Part shown: positions 32,404-41,045 of the stretch, piece by piece
Position numbering within the stretch: the stretch's first letter is position 1
Layout of the letters: every line of letters begins with the position of its first letter
Assembly: GCA_050290245.1 (NCBI GenBank)
Contig: JBNKHH010000024.1
Location: 92,996-156,995, forward strand
Direction: 5' to 3'
DNA from: JBNKHH01 sp050290245
GTDB lineage: Bacteria > Pseudomonadota > Alphaproteobacteria > Rhodobacterales > Rhodobacteraceae
DNA length: 64,000 nt
Program-made: the position numbers and the translations under genes
Notes under the pieces: model-generated
Seen by the model: the letters and a program-made list of their open reading frames with translations, nothing else
Told to the model about the DNA's origin: nothing
The model's database searches: none

Positions 32404-32781
32404 CTAGAAAAGCGAGAGCTCTCCGGCTTCCACCTCATCTTCACTGGTTGTCGATACAAGGCCGAGCAGCAGGTTTTGCAGGCTGTGAAGAGTCAGAGCG
32501 CCAGCCAGCTTTTTCTGGTGGACCGGATGACCGACAAGGCAATCTGCCAGCTGTGGCAGAAAGCGCGCCAGGTCCGCGTGTGTCTGGGTTACCAGGTCGA
32601 TGTGCTGAAGGTGGCTGAAATCCGTCGGCACCCCCGCGGCCGTCGAGGTGATGTCCGAAACGGCATCCTGGAGCGCAAGATCGCAGGCATGCAACTGGTC
32701 CATCAACTGACCCATTGCACCCAATATGCGAGCCACATCTTGCGGGCTGACCTGCGGCATATGGAAGTCTTGCTGTATCAC
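32404..32781 (-). CDS. Unknown protein at the end of the chemotaxis operon
   Basis: This 125-residue acidic, helical protein ends the che operon, 2 bp after cheY. It contains LQHIDLVTQTHADLARFLPQL, predicted to form amphipathic helices that could bundle, and ends GELSLF. The position suggests a role in signalling, perhaps CheY dephosphorylation or receptor coupling, and its SQDVxRIL/QHIDLVTQ pattern recalls CheZ only loosely. No domain was recognised with confidence. Confidence 0.65.
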   Translation of the reverse strand: MIQQDFHMPQVSPQDVARILGAMGQLMDQLHACDLALQDAVSDITSTAAGVPTDFSHLQHIDLVTQTHADLARFLPQLADCLVGHPVHQKKLAGALTLHSLQNLLLGLVSTTSEDEVEAGELSLF

Positions 32782-32783
32782 CC

Positions 32784-33170
32784 CTAAAGCCTGCCGACGA
32801 TGGCTTCGATTGCAGTTTTCAGGTCTGCCGCCTGGAACGGTTTGGCCAGAAAATTGTTCATGCCGAGCTGTTTGCCCTTGTTGATGATCGCCGGATCGGC
32901 ACGCCCCGTGATCAAAAGAAATCCAGTCTTTTGCGTTTGCGGCGTGTTGCGCATGTAATGAAGCAGGTGAAGCCCATCCATTTCCGGCATGTTGTAATCC
33001 GAGATGACAAGATGGACCGGTGCCTTGACCAGGGCAGCGAGAGCCGACTTTCCGTCTGAGGCCGTCGCAACGTTCTGAATCCCAATGGCGTCAAGCGCCT
33101 GGGTGATCAACCCGCGGCTTGTGGACATATCGTCCACGACCATAACCCTTAACTGCTCTCTCAATGACAT
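32784..33170 (-). CDS. cheY: CheY-like response regulator
   Basis: This 128-residue single receiver domain has the acidic pair D13/D14, phospho-acceptor D58 (ISDYNMPEMDG), T88 and K110 (AKPF). It would bind the flagellar motor or act as a phosphate sink for CheA. It lies between cheR and the unknown 125-aa gene. Confidence 0.92.
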   Translation of the reverse strand: MSLREQLRVMVVDDMSTSRGLITQALDAIGIQNVATASDGKSALAALVKAPVHLVISDYNMPEMDGLHLLHYMRNTPQTQKTGFLLITGRADPAIINKGKQLGMNNFLAKPFQAADLKTAIEAIVGRL

Positions 33171-33179
33171 GTGCTTGCC

Positions 33180-34037
33180 TTAATGCGTATTCGTTTCGGT
33201 TTTCTGGTAGATCGTGACGCCAACCGACGCGAAGCCGGTACCTTCGAGGGGATGTATTCGTTCTGAGTGGCCAAGCATGAGCCAGCCTCCTGGAGCGAGG
33301 CGGTCGCGGAATCGGGGCCAGAGTGCGCGTTGGGTTTCATCGTCGAAATAGATCACGACATTTCGACAAAGGATGGCTTCGTACGAGGCCTGCATTGGCC
33401 AGCCGCCATGCAGGTTGAGCTCGCGAAAGTGGACCAATTTCCGTAACTCGGGCTTGACCGAAAAAGAACCAGGTCGATCTTCTGCGGGGACAAAGAATCT
33501 ATCGCGCTCATGCCGCGGCACGGCTTCGATCTCGGCCTCAGAGTATGTCCCGGCAACCGCGCGATCCAGGATCTTTCGGTCAATGTCGGTTCCCAGTATT
33601 CGGAAGTTTTTTTGAACCAGGTCCGGCATGGATTTGAGCAACTCCATGGCAAGTGTATAGGCTTCCTGACCGCTTGAGCAGCCGGCCGACCATATACGCG
33701 CCGGTTGGCCGGCATCCAATTTTTCTTTGATCTTGGGAACAACCCTTTCCACGAGAAATTCGAAATGATGCTTTTCACGATAGAAATTGGAAACATTGGT
33801 CGTCAGAACGGAAATGAGTTCCCTGGTTTCAGACGCGTTGCTGTCGACGAAGGCAATATAGTCTTGGCAAGTGGAAAGACCGAGTTGGCGCATACGCCTG
33901 GCAATACGGGATTGAACCAGAGATTTTTTTGAGGCGGGAATCGATAGCCCGGCAAATTCAGCCGCGATCGCAGCCAGCCGTGCGAACTCGACGTCCGACA
34001 AACCAGACGTGCTGATTGGCTGGGCGGCAACGTTCAT
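33180..34037 (-). CDS. cheR: Chemotaxis methyltransferase CheR
   Basis: This 285-residue enzyme methylates receptor glutamates with SAM. Visible are the N-terminal helical domain (QSRIARRMRQLGL), NVSNFYREKHHFEFL, the SAM motif IWSAGCSSGQEAYTLAM, and the late GWLMLGHSERI segment. It overlaps cheW by 4 bp. No cheB is seen in the operon, so demethylation must be encoded elsewhere if it occurs. Confidence 0.95.
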   Translation of the reverse strand: MNVAAQPISTSGLSDVEFARLAAIAAEFAGLSIPASKKSLVQSRIARRMRQLGLSTCQDYIAFVDSNASETRELISVLTTNVSNFYREKHHFEFLVERVVPKIKEKLDAGQPARIWSAGCSSGQEAYTLAMELLKSMPDLVQKNFRILGTDIDRKILDRAVAGTYSEAEIEAVPRHERDRFFVPAEDRPGSFSVKPELRKLVHFRELNLHGGWPMQASYEAILCRNVVIYFDDETQRALWPRFRDRLAPGGWLMLGHSERIHPLEGTGFASVGVTIYQKTETNTH

Positions 34038-34516
34038 GCGGCAATCTCTTCATTCGATGGAAGGACGGCTTCCAGATCGAGAAGCCGGACCATCCGGTCC
34101 TCGAGTATGGTGAGTGCCCGTACAAACCGCGATTTCGATGTCATCTCCGGCGGGGGCTGGAGCTGATCTTGGGAGAAGGAGAGAATATCGGAAACGGCAT
34201 CCACCCTGAGACCCATGACGCGCGACCCTACGTCGACGACGATGATCACATTGCGATCTTCGGGTTCGGAAGCGTCCAAGCCAAGCCGAAGAGCCAGGTC
34301 GACAACCGGCAGAACCGTGCCACGCAGGTTGATGACACCTCGCACGAAATGAGGCGCATGGGGAAGAGAAGTCGTGCGTGTCCATCCACGGATTTCGCGA
34401 ACGGACATGATTTCGACTGAGTACTCACTGTCACCGATGCGAAACGAGAGGTACTCGGTCTGGCTGCTTCCATTTTCGCTTTGTGCGTTCGCATCTCTTT
34501 CAGTCTGTGCGGTCAT
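34034..34516 (-). CDS. cheW: Chemotaxis coupling protein CheW
   Basis: This 160-residue protein links receptors to CheA. It has the CheW fold signatures LSFRIGDSEYSVEI, VRGVINLRGTVLPVVDL and VMGLRVDAVSDIL. The start MTAQTERD follows the cheA stop by only 1 bp. Confidence 0.94.
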   Translation of the reverse strand: MTAQTERDANAQSENGSSQTEYLSFRIGDSEYSVEIMSVREIRGWTRTTSLPHAPHFVRGVINLRGTVLPVVDLALRLGLDASEPEDRNVIIVVDVGSRVMGLRVDAVSDILSFSQDQLQPPPEMTSKSRFVRALTILEDRMVRLLDLEAVLPSNEEIAA

Positions 34517-34517
34517 C

Positions 34518-36728
34518 TCAGGATGCCTTCCTTTGCAACATGGAAAGTTCGTCCCCGGCGGCATTCTGGACGAGGTCGTTGGGATCGAGGATCAGGGCAA
34601 TTTGCCCGTCACCAAGGATCGTGGCGGCCGCAACGCCGGGAACGCGACCGTAGCTTTCCTGAAGACCTTTGATGACAACCTGGCGCTGGTCGACGATGGT
34701 ATCGACAAGCAGGGCGACCAGTTGCCCTTCTTCAGGAGATATCAAAAGGGCGATGGTTCCGTCTTCCAGCGGGGCTTGCGCCCGGTAGCCGAGTTCGACG
34801 CCCAGATCGAGGACCGGGACGAACTGTTCGCGCACGCAGAGTACCTTTTGGCCGGGAGCGACCTCGCGCAAATCGTCCCTCGTCAGTGACAGGGTTTCGA
34901 CAATGGCGTTCAGTGGAATAACCAGTGTTTCGCTCGCAACGGTAATCACCATCCCATCCAGCACGGCGAGAGTAAGCGGCAGGGAGATCGCAAACGTGGT
35001 TCCGACCCCTGGAGTCGAATCGATGGAGACCCGTCCGCCAAGCGAGGTGATCTGAGTCTTTACCACGTCCATGCCGACGCCGCGGCCTGAAAGCGAAGAA
35101 ACTTCGGTTGCCGTGGAGAATCCTGGAAGAAACAGCAGTTGGTCGATTTCCGCGTCGCTCAGTGTGGCGTCCACAGGAATCAGCCCTTTTTGGACCGCGA
35201 TGTTCTTAACTTTTTCACGATCGATGCCGCCACCATCGTCCGAGACCTCGATCACCACGCGACCCGAACGGTGAGCAGCACTAAGGCGAATTTCGCCCTG
35301 TTTGGATTTGCCTTGGGCCAACCGGGCTTCCGTTGATTCAAGCCCGTGGTCCACGGCATTTCGGATCATGTGTGTCAGTGGATCCGCCAGACGTTCGATC
35401 GCGGTCTTGTCGATCTCGGTGGTGTCTCCGTCCGTTGTGAGTTTGACAGACTTGTTAACCGCGGCGGAAGCCTCCCGAACGATGCGCGACATCCGCTGGA
35501 AAAGCGATTTTACAGGCTGCGCCCGGATCATCATGACGCTTTCCTGGATGTTTCGCGTCAGTTGCATGAATTCGTCAAGACCGGCAGTCACCGGCGAGTT
35601 GGGGGCGATGTTTTCCTGCGTGATGGACTGGGACAGCATGGCCTGGTTGATAACCAGTTCCCCGACAAGGTTTACAAGGCGCTCGATGCGCTCAAGGTCG
35701 ACCCGAACAGTTGGGTTTGCCTTGGCCGGCGCGGCCTTTGCCGTGGCATCGCCCAATGCCTTGGCCGCGACCGGCGGTGCGGGCGGTTTCGGCTCAACCA
35801 TCGCTGCAGTCGGCCGGTCTGCGGATGTTGGTGCCGGCTCCGGGGACAAGGGCGCAGGGGAAGCGCCAGGCTCAGGCAAATTGGGAAGATCGGGTGAGTT
35901 CGGTGTGTTACCGGCCGATGTTCCGGCCACGATGGACAGATTGCACAGGCCTTCGACGAATTCGAACACCTCGTGCGCCGCACTTGGCGCAGCCTCGGTC
36001 GCGATCTGGATGTTCCAGGTCAAATTCGCGCCGAGCTTGTCGAGATCAGTGTAGTCGTTCGGTGCCCTGTGGTGCAGGGTGATGTCACAAGGGCCGAGAT
36101 CCGCGAGAGTCTTGAGCAGGAACAAAGGTTCGTTGCCGCTTTCGTAGAGTTCACCGTCGGGTCGGAATTCGACAAACAACCTGCTTTCATCTGGTGCTGG
36201 GGTCTCTGCGGGCGCCGGTTCGAGGTCGAGCGGGGGGAGTTCCGGAGGACCATCCCCTTCGGCTGGCGGGGCCAGATCGTCGAGGCTGAGCGTCATCGGC
36301 TGGAAGTCAATCTCGGGCTCGGGCTCACCTGTGCCGGCATCGTGGGCGACATAGGTGGCAAGTTCGTCGATCAGGGCCTTCGAGGTTGGCGCGTCGATCT
36401 CTTCGCCGTCTCTTGAACAGCGGATAAGATCGGAGAGCATATCCGCGCAGCGCAGGAAAAGAGAATTTAGCGCTTCGTCAGGGATCAGGTCGCCAGAGCG
36501 GCAGGCGTCCATGACGGTTTCGAACTGGTGTGAAAAGTCGACCAGGCTATCCAAGCCGAAAGCCCCGGCGCCCCCCTTGATCGAGTGAACGGCGCGAAAT
36601 GCAACGTTGATTGTTTCGACGTCACTGTCACCGTCCGCCATGGACTGAAGTGCGTCAACGAGGGCCTCGTGCAGTTCTTCGCATTCCACGAAGAACGAGG
36701 CCATGATTTCCTGCATCGGGTCGGACAC
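34518..36728 (-). CDS. cheA: Chemotaxis histidine kinase CheA
   Basis: This 736-residue kinase has an Hpt domain with phospho-His H48 (AVHSIKGGAGAFG), a proline/alanine-rich linker, the dimerisation domain (LERIERLVNLVGELVINQ), an HATPase domain (MIRNAVDHGLE, DDGGGID, GRGVGMDVV) and a C-terminal CheW-like domain. A GTG start at 36728 is supported by GGAG 7 bp upstream and matches the family N-terminus; the next ATG is four codons in. Confidence 0.94.
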   Translation of the reverse strand: MSDPMQEIMASFFVECEELHEALVDALQSMADGDSDVETINVAFRAVHSIKGGAGAFGLDSLVDFSHQFETVMDACRSGDLIPDEALNSLFLRCADMLSDLIRCSRDGEEIDAPTSKALIDELATYVAHDAGTGEPEPEIDFQPMTLSLDDLAPPAEGDGPPELPPLDLEPAPAETPAPDESRLFVEFRPDGELYESGNEPLFLLKTLADLGPCDITLHHRAPNDYTDLDKLGANLTWNIQIATEAAPSAAHEVFEFVEGLCNLSIVAGTSAGNTPNSPDLPNLPEPGASPAPLSPEPAPTSADRPTAAMVEPKPPAPPVAAKALGDATAKAAPAKANPTVRVDLERIERLVNLVGELVINQAMLSQSITQENIAPNSPVTAGLDEFMQLTRNIQESVMMIRAQPVKSLFQRMSRIVREASAAVNKSVKLTTDGDTTEIDKTAIERLADPLTHMIRNAVDHGLESTEARLAQGKSKQGEIRLSAAHRSGRVVIEVSDDGGGIDREKVKNIAVQKGLIPVDATLSDAEIDQLLFLPGFSTATEVSSLSGRGVGMDVVKTQITSLGGRVSIDSTPGVGTTFAISLPLTLAVLDGMVITVASETLVIPLNAIVETLSLTRDDLREVAPGQKVLCVREQFVPVLDLGVELGYRAQAPLEDGTIALLISPEEGQLVALLVDTIVDQRQVVIKGLQESYGRVPGVAAATILGDGQIALILDPNDLVQNAAGDELSMLQRKAS

Positions 36729-36738
36729 TGTCTTGCTC

Positions 36739-37104
36739 CTATCCCGCAACCATACGAAGGGCGCGCACGAGTTTGTCCTGGGCGAAGGGTTTGACGATCC
36801 AGCCGGTGGCACCCGAATTTCGCGCCCGGGCCTTCAGGTCGGCAGAGCTTTCGGTGGTGAGGACGAGGATCGGAGTGGATTTGGCGTCTTCGCGGTCGCG
36901 CACGGCGTCGATGAAACCGAACCCGTCCAGGCGGGGCATGTTGATGTCGGTGATGATGACGTCGGGATCAATGCCATCTAGAACCTCAAGCCCATGCTGG
37001 CCATCTTCCGCAAGGTGGACTTCGAACCCTTCGGAGGTCAGCGCGAGGGTGATCATGTCGCGCATGGTGCGGCTGTCATCCACAGCCAGGACGGAGATTG
37101 TCAT
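36739..37104 (-). CDS. cheY: CheY-like response regulator
   Basis: This 121-residue receiver has D9/D10, phospho-acceptor D53 (ITDINMPRLDGFGF) and the VKPF Lys. It overlaps the STAS gene by 4 bp and precedes cheA by 10 bp, the position of the classic alphaproteobacterial cheY upstream of cheA. Confidence 0.93.
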   Translation of the reverse strand: MTISVLAVDDSRTMRDMITLALTSEGFEVHLAEDGQHGLEVLDGIDPDVIITDINMPRLDGFGFIDAVRDREDAKSTPILVLTTESSADLKARARNSGATGWIVKPFAQDKLVRALRMVAG

Positions 37105-37376
37105 GCCGTGCCCCCTGCGAAGGTGTCCTGAGGCAGACCGAAACGGCCCAGATTTTCGACCAGGTTGGGAGACGGGTTTTCGATGGCAAAGGCCTTGCCG
37201 GCCTTTTCCCACAGGTATTTGGCGGACATCAGCAGTTCCAGGCAGAGACCCCCGAGATATTCGACGTTGGTTCCGTCGAGGAGGACGTCGTCATCCTTTG
37301 CCATTAGAATCTGGTCGCGCAGCGCCTTGGCAGCTGCCGAGTCCAGTTTCGCCGTCAGGACCACCTGTGTTGTCAT
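37101..37376 (-). CDS. STAS domain protein, first gene of the chemotaxis operon
   Basis: This 91-residue protein has a STAS (anti-sigma-antagonist-like) fold pattern (VVLTAKLDSAAAKALRD, DVLLDGTNVEYLGG) but the phosphorylatable Ser/Thr of SpoIIAA proteins is not obvious at the usual site. Such proteins begin many alphaproteobacterial che operons; the role is not defined. A 6-bp hairpin lies in its leader (37405-37423). Confidence 0.8.
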   Translation of the reverse strand: MTTQVVLTAKLDSAAAKALRDQILMAKDDDVLLDGTNVEYLGGLCLELLMSAKYLWEKAGKAFAIENPSPNLVENLGRFGLPQDTFAGGTA

Positions 37377-37489
37377 CCGTGCACCTCAAGTTCCAGCATT
37401 GGGTCAGAGGCTTAATTCCTCTGGCAACGGCTGATTAGCGCACGGCTTATTAAGATGCGGTTACCCCGGGCGAGAGTCTGAGGGCAAAG

Positions 37490-38434
37490 TCAGGAAAGAT
37501 TGTCGAGATGTGCGGCAAGACCCGAAAGAGCGGCGAAATCATCTTCGACAACAGAGACTTGGAACTGATCCATGAAGGCAGAGAAGCGGCCCTTGCTGCG
37601 AAAGTTTTCGGCAAATCCGAAGCGTTCGAGATAGGGGACCATCGCGCGCGCGACGCCACCGATCAGGTAGAGACCGCCAAAGGGCAGGTGGGTGAGCGCA
37701 AGGTCGCCCGCAACAACGCCCATCAGTCGCACAAAGCTGGCGACAGCCTTGGTCGACATGGGGTCATTGTCGCAGGTCGCCATGATCTCTGCCGCAGAAC
37801 TGTTTTGGCCCGTGCACCAGGCGTATATGTGCTCCAGTCCCCTTCCCGAGAGGACGTCTTCCACGGAGGAGAACCCGTGCCGGGCGCGCACGAATTCGGC
37901 AAGCGACAGGTCCTCCGGGGTGCTGACCGGCATGGAGACGTGGCCGCATTCTGACGGTGGCGAGACGCGGCCGTGGCCGGTCTCGAGGGCAAGCGCGGCG
38001 TTGAAGCCCGTTCCAATGCCGATCACCAATTGCGTAGCGCCCGGGGCCGACGCGGGAGCATCTATGATGCAACGCAGGTTTTCCGGTGCAATGTGACCCA
38101 AGGCATGTGCCTGTGCCTGTAGGTCGTTCATGACCGCCAGATTCTCGGCGCAGGTAACGCGGGCCAGCATTTCGGTGTCGATCGACCAGTCGAGGTTGGT
38201 CAGCCGGCCATGTCCGTTGCGCACGGGACCCGCGACGGCAACGGCGGCGCCCTTGCAATCGACGTCCTTGGCCTGAACATAAGCGTTCAGCACCTCCTCA
38301 AGGCTGGCGTGGTCGGCGTTGCGGAATTTCCCGACGGAGTCGGTCAGAAGCCTGGCGCCAACGGCGAGGGCGACTCGCGTGTTGGTGCCTCCGACGTCGG
38401 CGACAAGAGAAAGCGTGTCCGGGGCAAAGGTCAT
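37490..38434 (-). CDS. glk: Glucokinase
   Basis: This 314-residue enzyme of the Glk (PF02685) type phosphorylates glucose with ATP. The N-terminal ATP-binding VADVGGTNTRVAL, GIGTGFNAAL and the C-terminal IGGVARAM are visible. It lies 18 bp after the GH1 gene and is the third gene of aglR-bglA-glk, so it handles glucose set free from imported glucosides for the Entner-Doudoroff route (edd-eda in this window). Confidence 0.94.
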   Translation of the reverse strand: MTFAPDTLSLVADVGGTNTRVALAVGARLLTDSVGKFRNADHASLEEVLNAYVQAKDVDCKGAAVAVAGPVRNGHGRLTNLDWSIDTEMLARVTCAENLAVMNDLQAQAHALGHIAPENLRCIIDAPASAPGATQLVIGIGTGFNAALALETGHGRVSPPSECGHVSMPVSTPEDLSLAEFVRARHGFSSVEDVLSGRGLEHIYAWCTGQNSSAAEIMATCDNDPMSTKAVASFVRLMGVVAGDLALTHLPFGGLYLIGGVARAMVPYLERFGFAENFRSKGRFSAFMDQFQVSVVEDDFAALSGLAAHLDNLS

Positions 38435-38452
38435 GGAGGTCGTTCCTGGCGA

Positions 38453-39778
38453 TTAGCGCAATAACGCGGCGGCAAGGGCGTGATAGGACTGTTTGGGCGT
38501 GCGCTTCAAGCTTTCGAAATCGACATGGACAAGTCCGAAGCGTTTTTCATAGCCGAGCGACCACTCAAAGTTGTCCATCAGCGACCAGACGTAATAGCCG
38601 TTCACGGGCACGCCTTCAGCCACGGCCTGGCGGACCTTGGCGAGGTGGGCGTCGAGGTAGTCGATGCGGTACTGGTCGGGCACCGTGCCGTCGGTGGCAA
38701 TGGTGTCGCTTGCGGACATACCATTTTCAGTGACGTAAAGCGGCAGGTCGCCGGTATATTCAGAGGCGGTGCGTATCAGGAAGCTGTAGAGCCCGTCGGG
38801 GTAGATTTCCCAATCCATGGTGGTCAAAGGCAGGTCACCCTTGCCCTCGGCGTAGGACGGCCAGGGGCTGTCGTCCGGTGAGATCAGCTTGCGGGTGTAG
38901 TAATTCAGTCCGCACCAGTCGACCGGGGTAGTGATGGTGGCGAAGTCGTCCTGCCAGTTGGCGGGCAAGTGGGGTTCCAGGCCTTCGAGGACAAGATCGG
39001 GGTATGCGCCCTTGAAGATACCGCCGAGGAAAAAGCGATTGTAGATGGCGTCGTACCGGGCGGCGGCCAGTACGGCCTCGGGGCTGTCGTCGGCGGGAGC
39101 AGCCCACTCGAAGTTGCAGACCGCGCCAAGGTTGGAAAGGCCCATGTCGCGCATGGTCTGAATGGCGCGACCATGTGCCAGGAGAACGTGATGCATGGCG
39201 CGGGCGGTAGCTCGGATGTCGCGGATTCCCGGTGCATGCAGGCCCATGAAATGCGACAGCCAGCCGACGCACCAAGGCTCGTTGATCGGAGCGACGGACC
39301 AGACGCGGTCCCCGATGCGCTCCAGAAGGGTACGGGTGTAATCGGCGAACCACTCAGCGATGTCGCGATTGCGCCAGCCGCCAAGGTCGAGGAGAGGGAC
39401 GGGGAGTTCCCAGTGATAGAGCGTCAGGGCGGGTTTCACGCCGCGCTCCAACAGGCCGTCGACGAGGCGGTCGTAGAAATCCAGACCTTCGGGGTTCGGG
39501 GCGCCCCGCCCTTCGGGCAGGACGCGGGCCCAGCTTGCCGAGAAGCGATAAACATCGGCGCCAAGTCCCGAGATCAGGTCAAGGTCCTCTTCCATGCGGT
39601 GGTAGTGATCGCAGGCGCGGCCGCCATTTTCGGCACGTGCCACATTCCCCGGCGTTGCAGCGAAATCGTCCCACTGGGTGCGGCCGGCACCTCCGAAGGC
39701 GTGGCCTTCGATCTGGTAGCTCGAGGTTGCGACCCCGAACTGGAAGTTCTCGGGGAAGTCAGAGCGCGACGTTTTCAT
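38453..39778 (-). CDS. Beta-glucosidase, glycoside hydrolase family 1
   Basis: This 441-residue GH1 enzyme has acid/base E167 in INEPW and nucleophile E351 in VTENG, plus the family start FQFGVATSSYQIEG. It has no signal peptide, so it cleaves imported beta-glucosides in the cytoplasm. It lies 5 bp after the LacI regulator and 18 bp before glk. Confidence 0.94.
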   Translation of the reverse strand: MKTSRSDFPENFQFGVATSSYQIEGHAFGGAGRTQWDDFAATPGNVARAENGGRACDHYHRMEEDLDLISGLGADVYRFSASWARVLPEGRGAPNPEGLDFYDRLVDGLLERGVKPALTLYHWELPVPLLDLGGWRNRDIAEWFADYTRTLLERIGDRVWSVAPINEPWCVGWLSHFMGLHAPGIRDIRATARAMHHVLLAHGRAIQTMRDMGLSNLGAVCNFEWAAPADDSPEAVLAAARYDAIYNRFFLGGIFKGAYPDLVLEGLEPHLPANWQDDFATITTPVDWCGLNYYTRKLISPDDSPWPSYAEGKGDLPLTTMDWEIYPDGLYSFLIRTASEYTGDLPLYVTENGMSASDTIATDGTVPDQYRIDYLDAHLAKVRQAVAEGVPVNGYYVWSLMDNFEWSLGYEKRFGLVHVDFESLKRTPKQSYHALAAALLR

Positions 39779-39783
39779 GGATG

Positions 39784-40827
39784 CTATCCTTGTTCGAGCA
39801 GTTGCCGGAGCCTTGGCGCGGGGCCGGTCGATTGCCCGATGGTCAGTTCGGCCTCGAGAAGGACGTTCGAGGGGGGAGTTTCCGGAGCGTTGATGGTTTT
39901 CAGAAGAAGGTCGGCGCAGTGGCGGCCGGCGTCCCGCACCGGCGAACGGGTGGCGGTAAAGATCGGCTCGGCCCCGTCATTGCGGAAATAGGACAGGACG
40001 TCGTCGTGAACGACGATCGAGACATCGCGCCCGACGGTCAGTCCTAGGTCGTGGAGCGCACGGCGCACGCCAATGGCCGCCATGATCGACGACACAAGGA
40101 AGGCAGTAGGCGGATTCGACAGCGACAGAAGGCGGCGGGCCGTGTCGTGGCCATAGGTCTCGGTCATCTCGCCGTTGGTCATCAGGGCCGGGTCGCAGGC
40201 GACACCGTGCCGGGCAAGGGCATCTTGGAAACCCGATTGCCGGCGCATGGCGAAATCCATGTCGGCCTGGCCGTTCACCAGGGCGATACGGCGGTGGCCG
40301 AGGTCGAGAAGCAAAGCCGTTGCACGGGCAAAGGCACGGCGGTTATCGACGTCGACCCAGTTGTATGCGGTGGTCACCTCGCTCGAGCGGCCGTGAACGA
40401 CGAAGGGCAGGGCGAGGTCGCGCAACAAGTCGATGCGTGCGTCGACCATCTTGGGGCCATGGAGCACGACGCCATCTACCGCGCCGCGCCGAGTCAGGTC
40501 GCGATAAGCCGCGTCTTCGTCGTGAACCACGGACAGGAGCAGGTCATACCCGGCCTCGGAATAGCGTTCGCCCGCGCCGGCGATGAAGTCGGAGAAGATC
40601 GGATTGACCATCTCGTGTTCTTTTGAAACGGGCAAGATATGTCCGATGGCCATGGCGCGCCCGGTCGCCAGACGTTTGGCGCGAGTGTCGGGGGAATAGT
40701 TGTGCTTGCCCGCAGCCTCCATAACGCGCTTGCGCGTGGCCTCGCTGACCTCGGGGTAGCCATTCAGCGCACGGCTGACCGTGGTGGGCGACAAGCCCAG
40801 AAGCGAGGAGAGTTCCTTGAGGTTCAT
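39784..40827 (-). CDS. aglR: LacI family regulator of the alpha-glucoside genes
   Basis: This 347-residue repressor has the LacI HTH at its N-terminus (SSLLGLSPTTVSRALNGYPEV) and a periplasmic-binding-like sensor domain. Divergent position to aglEFGAK and cotranscription with bglA-glk identify it as AglR-like. Operator-like palindromes lie 7 bp before its own start and 65 bp before aglE, consistent with control of both units. The inducer is probably an alpha-glucoside or glucose derivative. Confidence 0.87.
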   Translation of the reverse strand: MNLKELSSLLGLSPTTVSRALNGYPEVSEATRKRVMEAAGKHNYSPDTRAKRLATGRAMAIGHILPVSKEHEMVNPIFSDFIAGAGERYSEAGYDLLLSVVHDEDAAYRDLTRRGAVDGVVLHGPKMVDARIDLLRDLALPFVVHGRSSEVTTAYNWVDVDNRRAFARATALLLDLGHRRIALVNGQADMDFAMRRQSGFQDALARHGVACDPALMTNGEMTETYGHDTARRLLSLSNPPTAFLVSSIMAAIGVRRALHDLGLTVGRDVSIVVHDDVLSYFRNDGAEPIFTATRSPVRDAGRHCADLLLKTINAPETPPSNVLLEAELTIGQSTGPAPRLRQLLEQG

Positions 40828-40831
40828 GGTT

Positions 40832-40845
40832 TCAAAGCGCTTTCA
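40832..40845. promoter_or_regulatory. LacI-type operator beside the aglR start
   Basis: TCAAAGCGCTTTCA contains the perfect 10-bp core AAAGCGCTTT with central CG. It shares the CAAA-N-CGCTTT pattern with the site at 40968. Position just upstream of aglR suggests autoregulation. Confidence 0.55.
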
Positions 40846-40967
40846 ATTTCGGTGCAGAATACGGAGATTGCTGGACTTGTCAAAATGCTTGTTGTTTTTG
40901 CGAGTGGCAAAGCAATTCAGCAAACTTCGATTGACATATGGATAGATTCGGTGCTTTGTGACGTTAT

Positions 40968-40981
40968 CCAAACCGCTTTGG
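40968..40981. promoter_or_regulatory. LacI-type operator upstream of aglE
   Basis: CCAAACCGCTTTGG is a 14-bp dyad with one mismatched pair and central CG. It lies 31 bp downstream of a TTGACA (40931-40936) and 64 bp before aglE, where bound repressor would block transcription. A clear -10 element was not found. Confidence 0.55.
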
Positions 40982-41045
40982 GAATCTCCCGGGGCGGCCA
41001 GGAAGTGGAATATTGAGAGCTTCGGTTCTGACTTGGGAGGTCACC

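Noticed and set aside
37405..37423. Hairpin CAGAGG-N7-CCTCTG upstream of the STAS gene
   Set aside because: Only 6 bp, no T tail and no overlap with a ribosome site or promoter; too weak to call a terminator or regulator.
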